Assembly: GCF_037974265.1 (NCBI RefSeq)
Contig: NZ_CP150233.1
Coordinates: 5,518,001-5,582,000 of the forward strand
Direction of reading: 5' to 3'
DNA: 64,000 bases
DNA from: Paenibacillus sp. FSL R5-0623
Lineage (GTDB): Bacteria; Bacillota; Bacilli; Paenibacillales; Paenibacillaceae
Shown here: piece after piece, positions 51,386-60,055 of the stretch
How the letters are laid out: each line of letters opens with the position of its first letter
Position numbering within the stretch: the first letter of the stretch is position 1
The notes under the pieces: generated by a model
Database searches by the model: none
The model's input: only the letters and a program-made list of their open reading frames with translations
What the model was told of the DNA's origin: nothing
Translations under genes and position numbers: made by a program

Positions 51386-53426
51386 TACCCATGGCCTCCG
51401 TCTGACTTCTCAGCGGGGGCTTTTCATTTTCTACAAATACATAATTGCCACCAGGCATAAGTTCTCTGGCTTTGACATTATCCATAAGCGACAGATTAAG
51501 AATATCGACCAGCATCTTCTTCAGCTCTGGATCGAATACGGGACACATCAGTTCAATTCTTCGATTCAGGTTACGTGTCATCCAGTCTGCACTGGAGATG
51601 AATACATCGGGATTGCCGCTGTTTTCAAAATAAAACAACCGGGAATGCTCCAGGAAGCGATCCACAATGCTAATGACCCGAATGTTCTCACTGAGTCCCT
51701 CCACCCCTGGACGCAGACAACATACACCACGCACAATCAGATCAATCTGAACGCCGGCTTGAGAAGCCTCGTACAATTCATCAATCATTTCCTGATGGGA
51801 TAAGGAGTTGATCTTGGCAATGATTCTGGAAGGTTTGCCTTTCAGCGCATGCTCTGTTTCTCTTCGAATCAGTGCAAACAGCTCATCCTTCATCCCATCT
51901 GGAGCTACGCGGAACGCCTGCAATGCCTTCGGACCGGAGTATCCGGTAATCTCATTGAACAATTCGGATGCATCTTCTCCAATAATTGGATTAGAGGTGA
52001 ATAGTCCCACGTCCGTATACACTTTGGCTGTACTCTCATTATAGTTACCGGTTCCTACATGAACATAACGTCTTAAACCCTGCTGTTCCCTGCGTACGAC
52101 AAGAATGATTTTGGCATGGGTCTTCAGTCCAACCAGTCCATAAACCACGTGACAACCGGCCTTCTCCAGCTTACGGGCCCAAGCAATGTTGCGCTCTTCA
52201 TCAAATCGGGCTTTCAGTTCCACCACCACCGTGACCTGCTTACCACTCTCAGCGGCAAGTGCAAGTGCCGGAATAAGGCGTGAATCGCCATTGACCCGAT
52301 ATAAGGTCATCTTGATGGCCAGAACTCTTGGATCTTCCGAAGCCTCCAATATAAAATCAGTGACTGGTTCAAACGATTCGTACGGATGATGCACCAGTAC
52401 ATCGCGTTTGCGCAGCAGCTCAAAATGACTTTCTCTTGGCAGAAACTCAAGGGGGTAGACTGGCTTCACCGGACTGTATTTCAGATGTGAGAAACTTTCC
52501 AGACTGTCCACGAATCCCGCCAGAAAACTCAGATCAAGTGGTCCATCAATTTCATATACCGGGTCGTGAATATCAAATTCATCCTGCAATTCCAATAAGG
52601 CATCCGGACGAAAATCCTTACACACTTCCAGTCGTACAGGAGCCCCGCGGCGTCTGCGCCGCAATTCTTTTTCAATAGCCTCAAGCAGATCTCCCGCTTC
52701 TTCTTCATTAATAAACAGATCCGCATTACGGGTCACCCTGAATTCCTGTGCAGCAAGCGAGATATATCCGCTGAAGAGCGTATGGATATGATGTTTGATA
52801 AGGTCTTCAATCAGGATGAATGTTTTCTTTTTGCTATTCGCCCGAATGGGAGCCTGAACTACCCGCGGCAGATTGGAAGGTACCTGAACAATAGCCATAA
52901 ACGGCTCGCCCTTTTGCTCCCCTTCCTTCTGTAACATCACGGACAGATAGACAGACTTGTTGTGTACCAGCGGGAACGGACGACTCTGGTCAATCGCCAT
53001 CGGTGTGAGTACCGGAAAAATAATTTCATGAAAGTACTGGTCCATTGCGCGCTGCTGTGTCACATTAAGATCTGTATATTCCTGAATGTTCACGCCTTTC
53101 TTGGCGAGTATACGAATGAGTTCACGATACGTTTTATACTGTTCGGCGACCATGGTCCCGGTTCGTTTGATCAATCTGCGGTACAATCCCGAAGGCGTGT
53201 ATCCTGTAAAATCTTTTTGCGTGAATCCGGCCTTGATCTTCTCTTTTGTCTCCGCCACCCTTACACTGACGAACTCGTCCAGATTACTAGCGACAATGCC
53301 GAGAAATCTCATGCGTTCCAGCAGAGGCGTTGTTGGATCCTGGGCCTCCTGAAGTACGCGCCGATTAAATTCAACCCAACTCAAATCACGATTAACGTAG
53401 TTACCTGTTTTGACGTCTCTATGCAT
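51345..53426 (-). CDS. ppk: Polyphosphate kinase
   Basis: A 693-residue PPK1 that reversibly builds polyphosphate from ATP. Domains: N (about 5-110), head, and two PLD-like catalytic domains. The phospho-acceptor His lies in GLKTHAKIILV, with a second conserved His in RFLEHSRLFYF. The start is ATG 53426 with CGGAGG six bases upstream. It is convergent with ppx, overlapping tail to tail. A PhoP-like box upstream suggests phosphate-starvation control. Confidence 0.96.
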   Translation of the reverse strand: MHRDVKTGNYVNRDLSWVEFNRRVLQEAQDPTTPLLERMRFLGIVASNLDEFVSVRVAETKEKIKAGFTQKDFTGYTPSGLYRRLIKRTGTMVAEQYKTYRELIRILAKKGVNIQEYTDLNVTQQRAMDQYFHEIIFPVLTPMAIDQSRPFPLVHNKSVYLSVMLQKEGEQKGEPFMAIVQVPSNLPRVVQAPIRANSKKKTFILIEDLIKHHIHTLFSGYISLAAQEFRVTRNADLFINEEEAGDLLEAIEKELRRRRRGAPVRLEVCKDFRPDALLELQDEFDIHDPVYEIDGPLDLSFLAGFVDSLESFSHLKYSPVKPVYPLEFLPRESHFELLRKRDVLVHHPYESFEPVTDFILEASEDPRVLAIKMTLYRVNGDSRLIPALALAAESGKQVTVVVELKARFDEERNIAWARKLEKAGCHVVYGLVGLKTHAKIILVVRREQQGLRRYVHVGTGNYNESTAKVYTDVGLFTSNPIIGEDASELFNEITGYSGPKALQAFRVAPDGMKDELFALIRRETEHALKGKPSRIIAKINSLSHQEMIDELYEASQAGVQIDLIVRGVCCLRPGVEGLSENIRVISIVDRFLEHSRLFYFENSGNPDVFISSADWMTRNLNRRIELMCPVFDPELKKMLVDILNLSLMDNVKARELMPGGNYVFVENEKPPLRSQTEAMGIIPWKPAEWSALT

Positions 53427-53517
53427 GTATGGCCTCCGAATGTGTTGCATATCTATTCTTGGTTAGAAGTTCTCATATAATTGTACTATTCGTAATCAAC
53501 ATCAAGCGTCAGCGCAG

Positions 53518-53545
53518 TGTAAACGCTACGTAAAATTTATGTAAA
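53518..53545 (-). promoter_or_regulatory. PhoP-box-like triple repeat upstream of ppk
   Basis: On the minus strand three hexamers, TTTACA (53545-53540), TTTACG (53534-53529) and TTTACA (53523-53518), are spaced exactly 11 bp apart. This fits the Bacillus PhoP pattern of TT(A/T/C)ACA repeats separated by about five bases. It lies 92 bases before the ppk start. Confidence 0.65.
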
Positions 53546-53674
53546 TGATACCTCATGGCCGCAACTTTTTCCATCCCTTTACAAAGGTCAATAGACAGAG
53601 TAAAGTGAAGTACAGTGTGATTTGGTCCGGTTGCTTGTTCTCATTCCAAATATAGTTGATTAAAGGAGTATATA

Positions 53675-53902
53675 ATGAAATCCAACAAACCTAGAACGTT
53701 ACAAAAAAATATAGAATTTTTCACGGCTGCACTATCTCAATGTATGGTAAGCGCGTGGCAGGAAGACCCGGCTGGTGTCTATTGCGAGGTCGGTTGTGGC
53801 ATTGTGGAGCGGATCAGTGAAGACAGTGTGCGCATCCGAAACAATGACGGAACAAAGAGCCATTATGCACGAGATATCACGATGTTCCAGACTGAAAAAT
53901 AA
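53675..53902 (+). CDS. Small hypothetical protein (75 aa)
   Basis: A 75-residue soluble protein, opening MKSNKPRTLQKNIEFFTAAL, with AAAGGAG seven bases before its ATG. The C-terminal half (CGIVERISEDSVRIRNNDG) looks like a small beta-barrel. No named family is recognised. It stands alone between ppk and the structured RNA candidate. Confidence 0.65.
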   Translation: MKSNKPRTLQKNIEFFTAALSQCMVSAWQEDPAGVYCEVGCGIVERISEDSVRIRNNDGTKSHYARDITMFQTEK

Positions 53903-53961
53903 TTTTGCTTAAATACGTAAAAAAGACTAGCTTTCCGAAACAAGGTGTTGTATACTCTTGC

Positions 53962-54123
53962 CACAAGGAAAGGAGGTGCGTCAACATTTCTAATGTCATG
54001 TTGAACGTGTCCCTTACCCGATCCACTAGCTCAAATTAAAAGAGTCTGGTGGAGGCGCGGGATACGGATCAATGTTTCAAAAAGCGCCACGGGTAGAAAA
54101 GCCGTCTTCGGACGGCTTTTTGT
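53962..54123 (+). ncRNA. Candidate structured small RNA
   Basis: A non-coding stretch folding by eye into: a hairpin (CAACAT/ATGTTG, 53982-54003); a three-way junction closed by TACCCG (54015-54020) and CGGGTA (54090-54095); and a terminator GCCGTC-TTCG-GACGGC at 54101-54116 with a T run. The junction holds hairpin TCCACTAGCTC/GAGTCTGGTGGA (54022-54053) and stem GGCGC/GCGCC (54054-54058 with 54084-54088). The junction helices are nearly contiguous. A TATACT at 53951-53956 could be its -10. No known riboswitch core was recognised. The next gene has its own promoter after the terminator, so a free-standing RNA is more likely than a leader. Confidence 0.6.
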
Positions 54124-54180
54124 TTTCTCTTTTTCTGTAGAGAGGTTGAGAAAACACCCAAAATATTGGAAATGGACCCT

Positions 54181-54209
54181 TTAGTAGAGTAAACCAGGAT
54201 GGCTATAAT
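54181..54209 (+). promoter_or_regulatory. Promoter of the galactanase gene
   Basis: TTAGTA (54181-54186), 17 bases, TATAAT (54204-54209), downstream of the RNA terminator and about 40 bases before the start. Confidence 0.55.
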
Positions 54210-54249
54210 TAGGATGCAACTCAACCTAAATCCGAGGAGGCATCTTGTA

Positions 54250-55299
54250 ATGTTCAAAAATGTAAGGGGTTTCAAGACATCCATCATGTTGGCTTTTGTT
54301 TTGTTATTCACCTCCATCATGTTGCCCGCAGGTCAGCATGCCAGCGCAGCACCAAGTTTCGCCAAAGGAGCCGACATCAGTTGGGTTCCCGGAATGGAAG
54401 CCCAAGGTTACAAATGGAAAGATAAAAACGGCGTACAACGCGACATCATTGATATTTTGAAAAAAGACTATCAAATCAACTCGGTTCGCATTCGGGTATT
54501 CGTTAATCCTTCGAATGATTATGGGAACGGTTACATAAATAAGGATCGTGCGGCTGCACTCGCACAACGTGCCAAAAATGCTGGCATGAGTGTAATGCTT
54601 ACCCTGCACTACAGCGATTCCTGGGCAGACCCTGGTCAGCAAACCAAACCTGCTGCCTGGAAAAATTATACGTTCCAACAGCTCATGGATGCGGTATGGA
54701 ACCACACTCGTGAAGTTATGACGGCAATGCAAAGCAAAGGCGTTACCCCGGACTGGGTACAGATCGGGAATGAAACAAGTAACGGTATGTTATGGGAAGA
54801 TGGCAAAGCATCCACCAACATGAAAAACTATGCGTGGTTGGTGAACACAGGCCATAACGCAGTGAAATCCCTGAGCAGCGGCACCAAAACCATTGTGCAT
54901 CTGGCAGGTGGGGATGATAACGCCCTCTATGTATGGAATATTGGAGGCCTGATCAATAACGGAGCCAACTTTGACATGATTGCCATGTCCCTCTATCCTT
55001 CAGCTTCCGGCTGGAACACCGCTGTGACAAATACGGTAAACAACGCCAAGGATATGATCAACCGTTATGGCAAAGAGATCATCATCTCCGAAATTGGCAT
55101 GGACAATAACCAGGCTGCAGCTGGTAAAAGTTTTGTTGCTGCGATGAAAAACCAAATCCGTAATCTGCCCAATGGCAAAGGTAAAGGTGTATTCTACTGG
55201 GAGCCTCAGGCTACACCAGGATACAACGGCGGCTACGGCAAAGGCGCATGGCAGTCCAATATGATGCCAACTGTTGTCATGGAAGGATTTATTGACTAG
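54250..55299 (+). CDS. Secreted GH53 endo-beta-1,4-galactanase
   Basis: A 349-residue arabinogalactan endo-beta-1,4-galactanase. The signal peptide ends near residue 33 (QHASA). The GH53 barrel starts at FAKGADISWVPGMEAQGY; acid/base E175 is in VQIGNETSNG and nucleophile E281 in IIISEIGMD. The start is ATG 54250, nine bases after GAGGAGG; the frame is open to 54199. It releases galactan from pectin side chains. It stands alone, without a GanA/GanSPQ cluster. Confidence 0.93.
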   Translation: MFKNVRGFKTSIMLAFVLLFTSIMLPAGQHASAAPSFAKGADISWVPGMEAQGYKWKDKNGVQRDIIDILKKDYQINSVRIRVFVNPSNDYGNGYINKDRAAALAQRAKNAGMSVMLTLHYSDSWADPGQQTKPAAWKNYTFQQLMDAVWNHTREVMTAMQSKGVTPDWVQIGNETSNGMLWEDGKASTNMKNYAWLVNTGHNAVKSLSSGTKTIVHLAGGDDNALYVWNIGGLINNGANFDMIAMSLYPSASGWNTAVTNTVNNAKDMINRYGKEIIISEIGMDNNQAAAGKSFVAAMKNQIRNLPNGKGKGVFYWEPQATPGYNGGYGKGAWQSNMMPTVVMEGFID

Positions 55300-55337
55300 A
55301 ACACGGAGAGGTTAGATGTTTGGATGAGAGCAGTGGT

Positions 55338-55912
55338 GGCGTTCCGGTGGCAGATCGTTCTTATGATCGCTGTTGTATCCTAATTTCTCGAACAACTTTT
55401 CATAAGTTGAAATTAGGATACAAAGGCGACCGCTCCGCTTCTTCAGAATCGATTCCGCCCCCTCCACTACGTTGCTGCTCTATGAGGCACTTCTAAAACC
55501 GTGGGTAGTCAAATGGATTAGGTAGTATGGTAAAACAAGAGCTTGAGGCGCTGTTCCCGGTGGGAGTAGCGCCTTTTGGCGATGAAGTGCGTTGAGGGGG
55601 CAGCCTGGTGGGCGTTCCGGTGGCAGATCGTTCTTATGATCGCTGTTGTATCCTAATTTCTCGAACAACTTTTCATAAGTTGAAATTAGGATACAAAGGC
55701 GAACGCTCTGCTTCTTCAGAATCGATTCCGGCCCCTCCACTACGGTGCTGCTCAATGAGGCACTTCTAAAAACGTGTGTAGTCAAATGGATCAGGTAGTA
55801 AGGTAAAACAAGGGCAGAAGGCGCTGTTCCCGGTGGGAGTAGCGCCTTTTTGTGATGAAGTGCGTTAAGGGCGTAGCATAGTGGGCGTTCCGGGGGCGGA
55901 TCGTTCTTATGA
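55338..55912 (+). repeat. 273-bp tandem repeat carrying hairpin-repeat variant D
   Basis: Two full units (55338-55610 and 55611-55883) plus a partial third (from 55884), each beginning GGCGTTCCGGTGGCAGATCG. Each full unit contains the variant hairpin TTGTATCCTAATTTC pairing with GAAATTAGGATACAA and an inner CAACTT/AAGTTG. The same GGCGAACGCT...CTTCTTC tail as copies A-C follows. A second hairpin AGGCGCT/AGCGCCT ends in TTTT. The units differ at scattered positions, so the duplication is not fresh. Confidence 0.9.
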
Positions 55913-56013
55913 GCTAGGCTGAATCCAGAATGGTTTTTTCGCTTAGATATGAATATAATAAAATAAATCATGCAGAACATCGGTTAGCTTATTTTAAGAG
56001 CGGGGGAAAATGG

Positions 56014-56469
56014 ATGAGTTTTTTAAAAGGATTCGGTCAGTTAGCTGGGGAAGTTACCGGGAAAGTGTTGGGCGGCAGCGTGAGGGTTGTTGGTGAAATC
56101 GCGGGAAGCCCCTTTATCAAAGAAATCGGGAACGGCGTAGAGAAAGCTACGATTAATACAGGCAAAACCGTGGGACAACTGGCTAGCGGAACTTATGATC
56201 TTGCCAGTGGTGCAATTCGAAAAGATGATACCGCCATAGACGCGGGGCTTGCCGATATTGGAGGTGCTGTAACCAATACTGCAAAAGGTGTAGCGATATC
56301 AGCCAAGTATGTATATAACAGCGGTAAAGATGTTGTTGTGGGCATGAAAGAGGAAGATAAGGACCGAGTGAAGCTTGGTGCCAAGAATCTTTTAGCTGCT
56401 GCTGCGGTAACAACACTCGCTGTCGGTGTCATTGATGCAGTTGATGGGGCTGAAGGTGTGGATACGTAG
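56014..56469 (+). CDS. Small glycine/alanine-rich protein of unknown function
   Basis: A 152-residue protein opening MSFLKGFGQLAGEVTGKVLG. Glycine-spaced amphipathic stretches run through it, and a hydrophobic segment (NLLAAAAVTTLAVGVIDAV) sits near the C-terminus. The start is ATG 56014, after GCGGGGG; the frame is open further upstream, but without a ribosome site. It may be membrane-associated. The family is not recognised. Confidence 0.65.
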   Translation: MSFLKGFGQLAGEVTGKVLGGSVRVVGEIAGSPFIKEIGNGVEKATINTGKTVGQLASGTYDLASGAIRKDDTAIDAGLADIGGAVTNTAKGVAISAKYVYNSGKDVVVGMKEEDKDRVKLGAKNLLAAAAVTTLAVGVIDAVDGAEGVDT

Positions 56470-56477
56470 GATTTGGA

Positions 56478-56819
56478 TTAGATCACCAATAACACAACAA
56501 CTGAAGAAATACAGCCTAGCAGGGCAACCAAAATATGGAGAAAACTAAATGAGATTTTTTCAAGTAAAATCCGCTGTTTCTTCTGAATTAAACACGAGTA
56601 GATGAACACCGTAACCACAATGGGCAGATATAAATGAAGATCCGGACCATCCGTGCTCGGTAATAGTTTATTAATATATCCACCTATCGTCTCGTTGACC
56701 ATCATGAACCCATATATACTACCGATTATTGCTGAAACTGCAAACTGAAATAGTATCTGAACTACAGCATTCTTTACAAAGAATGGATCACGTTTGCGGT
56801 AACGGTTATTAACCATCAT
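56478..56819 (-). CDS. Hypothetical four-TM membrane protein
   Basis: A 113-residue protein with hydrophobic segments near 18-42, 63-80 and 90-113, and possibly a fourth. It has a basic N-terminus (NNRYRKRDPFF). GAGGAGG precedes the ATG. It ends eight bases from the convergent gene. Family unknown. Confidence 0.6.
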   Translation of the reverse strand: MMVNNRYRKRDPFFVKNAVVQILFQFAVSAIIGSIYGFMMVNETIGGYINKLLPSTDGPDLHLYLPIVVTVFIYSCLIQKKQRILLEKISFSFLHILVALLGCISSVVVLLVI

Positions 56820-56956
56820 ATATCTGTCGCCTCCTCGTTTTTCGATTACTCTGTTTGGTTACTATTTTTGATTACTACTCCTGTATTTTACCATAACGTT
56901 GATCAGCCTTCCTTTTTAGTTTTTATCGATCTATCGCTCCCCCACAAACAAAAAAT

Positions 56957-56988
56957 TGCCCTCTCCACCTCATTGGCAGAAAGGGCAT
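56957..56988 (-). terminator. rarD terminator
   Basis: Leftward TGCCCTTTC, loop, GAGAGGGCA, then ATTTTTTG. Confidence 0.8.
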
Positions 56989-57011
56989 TATAACAATTAA
57001 GATACCTCTGT

Positions 57012-57890
57012 TCAGCTTACCTTAGCGAGTCTCGTAGCACGTATCGATGCGGCAGCGTATACGATAAGCGCTGTCCAGATGAGTGCGAAACCAACAAGCA
57101 GAACTGGCGAGACCGTTTCCTTGAACACAAACACACTCAGGATCAGCATGATTGTCGGCCCAATATACTGTACGAAGCCTAGTGTGGACAACGACATTCG
57201 GGCAGCCGCCCGTGCAAAGAACAGCAGCGGCAGCGCCGTCACTACACCGGAAAGCAGCAGTTCGAAGAACATTGGTGCAGGTAACGTCCATGCCGTTGCT
57301 TTTCCTACTATGGCTAAGTAGATCCAGTAGCCCAGTGCGACGGGTAGAACTACAGCTGTCTCCGAAAATAAACCCACAGAAGCGTCTTGCTTAATCTTTT
57401 TCTTCGCCAGACCGTACAAGCCAAATGACACGGCCAGTGAGATCGCAACCCATGGGAAACGTCCGTAGTCGATAGCGATGATAAGCACCGCGACACCAGC
57501 GATGGCAATCGCGAGCCATTGTCCACGGTTTGGCTTTTCATGAAGGAAGACAACCGCCAGCAACACATTCAGTAACGGGTTCAAATAATAGCCCAGACTT
57601 GTCTCAACGACATGACCGTTGTTAACCGCCCAGATGAAGATAAGCCAATTAATAGCGATTAGCAGCCCACTCGCGGTAAGGGACAGCAGGGTCGAACGAC
57701 TGGTCAGAATGCGCTTCATGTCACTCCAACGACGTTGGACGGCAACGAAAATCCCCATAAAGACAAATGACCAGACAACCCGATGCGATAAAATCTCGCC
57801 TGCCGGTACATTTTCAAACAACTTCCAATACAGCGGGAGAACCCCCCACATGATATAAGCAATGATCGCGTTGATTAATCCATTATTCAT
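57012..57890 (-). CDS. rarD: EamA/RarD-type transporter
   Basis: A 292-residue DMT-superfamily protein with ten TM segments and two EamA halves. The opening INAIIAYIMWGVLPLYWKL and the block SLGYYLNPLLNVLLAVVFLHE are typical of RarD. Its substrate in this family is not defined, though RarD is linked to chloramphenicol sensitivity in Pseudomonas. It is transcribed alone. Confidence 0.9.
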   Translation of the reverse strand: MNNGLINAIIAYIMWGVLPLYWKLFENVPAGEILSHRVVWSFVFMGIFVAVQRRWSDMKRILTSRSTLLSLTASGLLIAINWLIFIWAVNNGHVVETSLGYYLNPLLNVLLAVVFLHEKPNRGQWLAIAIAGVAVLIIAIDYGRFPWVAISLAVSFGLYGLAKKKIKQDASVGLFSETAVVLPVALGYWIYLAIVGKATAWTLPAPMFFELLLSGVVTALPLLFFARAAARMSLSTLGFVQYIGPTIMLILSVFVFKETVSPVLLVGFALIWTALIVYAAASIRATRLAKVS

Positions 57891-58041
57891 AACTAGTTCC
57901 CCTCTTATTACTCTGATATCTCAACGGATTATACGCCTCGATCCTCGTTTAAGTAAAGGGGGTAATAGGTCATACAGGAATCCATGCCTATTTCAAATGA
58001 CTTTTTCTTTGAGCAAAAGCTTCACGTTTAGAGCAACCAAA

Positions 58042-58619
58042 TTATACTTTGCGCTTTTTCTTTCTTAATCTCATAAAGAAGATAAAGATCACCGCAAATA
58101 CGATTACACCTACGATATACATATCAATATCTTGCTCAAACATAAACCACATCTTGTGTTCTACGTTTACTTGTTGTTTTGGTGGAAATCCTTGCCCGAA
58201 TAGCTCAGTTGCTTGATTAACATTATTCATTTCGATGGTCACACTACACGGACTACTTCCTAATTCGCCATCCACTTCGCTAAAGTATATTAAGTATTTG
58301 TTACCTTCCTTGAAATCAAATCCCCATGTGTAGTCAGTTCAATAATTAGTTGGGAGTCAACTTCAGTATTCCAACTTCTCTCAGCTTCCACTAAAATATA
58401 TCTAATTTTCTCTTTGGTCCCCGTAAACCCCTCTTGCTTTAAGTCGACCTTTACTTGCTTTACTTCACCATATACAGCTCCATCATATATTTCTAACTGT
58501 TCTTGGGGACCTCCCGATTCGGCACATGACAAAGCGTTAACATCTTGTGCATTTGAGATAAAGAACATGGTGGATATAAAAAATATGAACGTAAATATAC
58601 GAAGCTTCATTTTTTCCAC
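58042..58619 (-). pseudogene. Frameshifted NTR/TIMP-like secreted protein with C-terminal membrane anchor
   Basis: Two frames belong together. The upstream frame (58619-58290; likely ATG start near 58610 after AAGGTGG) has a signal peptide, LSCAESGGPQEQLEIYDGA and YGEVKQVKV, and reads to LIIELTTHG. The downstream part continues as WGFDFKEGNKYLIYFSEVDG, then SSPCSVTIEMNN, and ends in a TM segment and a basic tail. One shift near 58320, at a GGGG run, separates them. The joined protein (about 190 residues) resembles NTR-domain proteins. It may be a real lesion or a sequencing error. Confidence 0.7.
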
Positions 58620-58704
58620 CTTCTTCTCATCATGTTAATTCGTACATCTTTATTGACCTGTTTAACAGGAAAAATGTTGCATTTTCCCTGGCCGTTAGGT
58701 GAAT

Positions 58705-58752
58705 GAAAAAATGGAGCAACCAATTGGACACAGTTGGTTGCTCCATTTTTTT
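58705..58752. terminator. Bidirectional terminator
   Basis: AAAAAATGGAGCAACCAA pairs perfectly with TTGGTTGCTCCATTTTTT. It follows the AraC gene stop (leftward). Confidence 0.9.
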
Positions 58753-58793
58753 TATTAAGTTTATTATTCAAGACTAGTCTAAAAGAAATAAAA

Positions 58794-59678
58794 CTAAGAT
58801 ATTTTTCTTACAGCAAACCATAACTCAACAAAATTCAGTTCATCTTTAACTCCAGTAATTTCAAATTCCATTCCGTCGACCTGTTCATATCCTGTAGTAG
58901 GAAGCCATTCAGAAAAGAATCGTCTATATAAGGTTTCAATGGTTTCATCGAATTTATCCCATGTAAAGGGATCAGAGGAAAAGATCGCCCACGTGTGTGC
59001 TGGTATCGTTATACTTGTGTAACCATCGGGTTTACTTGTTTCACCTTTAAATGCACACAACATGTATGCGAAAGTATCCTCCCCAGTTTTTTTGTAGCTA
59101 CACACAGCATGCACTTTATGATAATTCGAATTCAAAGAGTTTGGTAGATCACCAGCATTTGTAGCAAGTCTTTCAACCTCGCCATTTTCATGGCTTTGCT
59201 TCCATAATTGTGCCGGTGTCTCTACTCCGTTTAATTGAAACACTTTCTCGATTCCAAATATTTCGAAGCTTTCTTTTGTTTCGATACGATAGTTCATAGG
59301 CTCTTCCCCTTTAATCGAAATAAGGAAGGAAAGCCGAGGATAGGCTTTGAGGGCAGTCCCTTCTTCTCGAGCCATTGCAGGGTTAACACCATGCAACGAT
59401 TGAAATGCTCTTGCGAATGATACCGGTGATTCATACCCATACTTTATGGCAATATCAACAACTCTCCTATCACTATTCTGCAATTCAATTGCAGCGAGAG
59501 TCAGCCGTCTTCTTCGTATATATTCCGCAAGTGAAACATTGGTAATGAACGAGAACATTCTCTGAAACTGATGTGAAGAACAATAAGCACATTGAGCAAT
59601 TTCCTTCAACTCGATCTCGCCGACCAAGTTCATTTCAATATAATCCAATGCCCGATTCATCCTCATAAGCCAATCCAT
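58794..59678 (-). CDS. AraC-family regulator with GyrI-like effector domain
   Basis: A 294-residue protein. The N-terminal AraC double helix-turn-helix is about 8-105 (ELKEIAQCAYCSSHQFQRMF, VVDIAIKYGYESPVSFARAF). The C-terminal GyrI-like/Rob-type small-molecule-binding domain is about 125-292. Such regulators often sense drugs. No efflux gene is adjacent. Confidence 0.88.
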   Translation of the reverse strand: MDWLMRMNRALDYIEMNLVGEIELKEIAQCAYCSSHQFQRMFSFITNVSLAEYIRRRRLTLAAIELQNSDRRVVDIAIKYGYESPVSFARAFQSLHGVNPAMAREEGTALKAYPRLSFLISIKGEEPMNYRIETKESFEIFGIEKVFQLNGVETPAQLWKQSHENGEVERLATNAGDLPNSLNSNYHKVHAVCSYKKTGEDTFAYMLCAFKGETSKPDGYTSITIPAHTWAIFSSDPFTWDKFDETIETLYRRFFSEWLPTTGYEQVDGMEFEITGVKDELNFVELWFAVRKIS

Positions 59679-60055
59679 CTGATCCCTCCTCTTAACAGAA
59701 GTATAATTCTGCTACGTTTTCATATCGCAACTATTTGTGCACAATTAAGTTTCCTTGGAGAATTGGTGTCGTTCTATATAAGTTTTGGAGCGTTGAGATA
59801 TTCTTTTATACGAACCTGGCCTTTAGTTGAACGAAATGGGCAGTTAGCCTCCGCCGAGCATAGAAAGACCGCCATTGAAGGCGGTCTAAAAAAATTACCA
59901 TTTTTGCCCGACAATAAGTCCTGGAGATATTAAGATTGCATCTGTTTACAAACAGTCTTCCAATCAGGAGAGGAGCCCCGAGATGATTCGCTGTAAGCCT
60001 GGATTTTATACATCAAAAGGAATTACTTATGTAAGGTCACAGCCACTCACCCTAA
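59679..60055. other. Intergenic region with peptidase terminator
   Basis: About 375 bp. GACCGCC (59867-59873) and GGCGGTC (59880-59886) form a hairpin that, leftward, is followed by TTTCT and may end the peptidase transcript. GAACGAAATGGGCAGTTAGC near 59829 belongs to a recurring intergenic motif. From 59930 the sequence is duplicated at 38268. No gene is seen. Confidence 0.45.

Noticed and set aside
54040..54065. GGTGGAGGCGCGGG resembling the T-box antiterminator motif
   Set aside because: It does not match the T-box consensus, and the bases are accounted for by the three-way-junction stems.
55480..55980. A 166-codon minus-strand frame through the tandem repeats, with internally repeated peptide
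   Set aside because: It exists only because the repeat period is a multiple of three. It has no ribosome site, and its composition is unlike a real protein.
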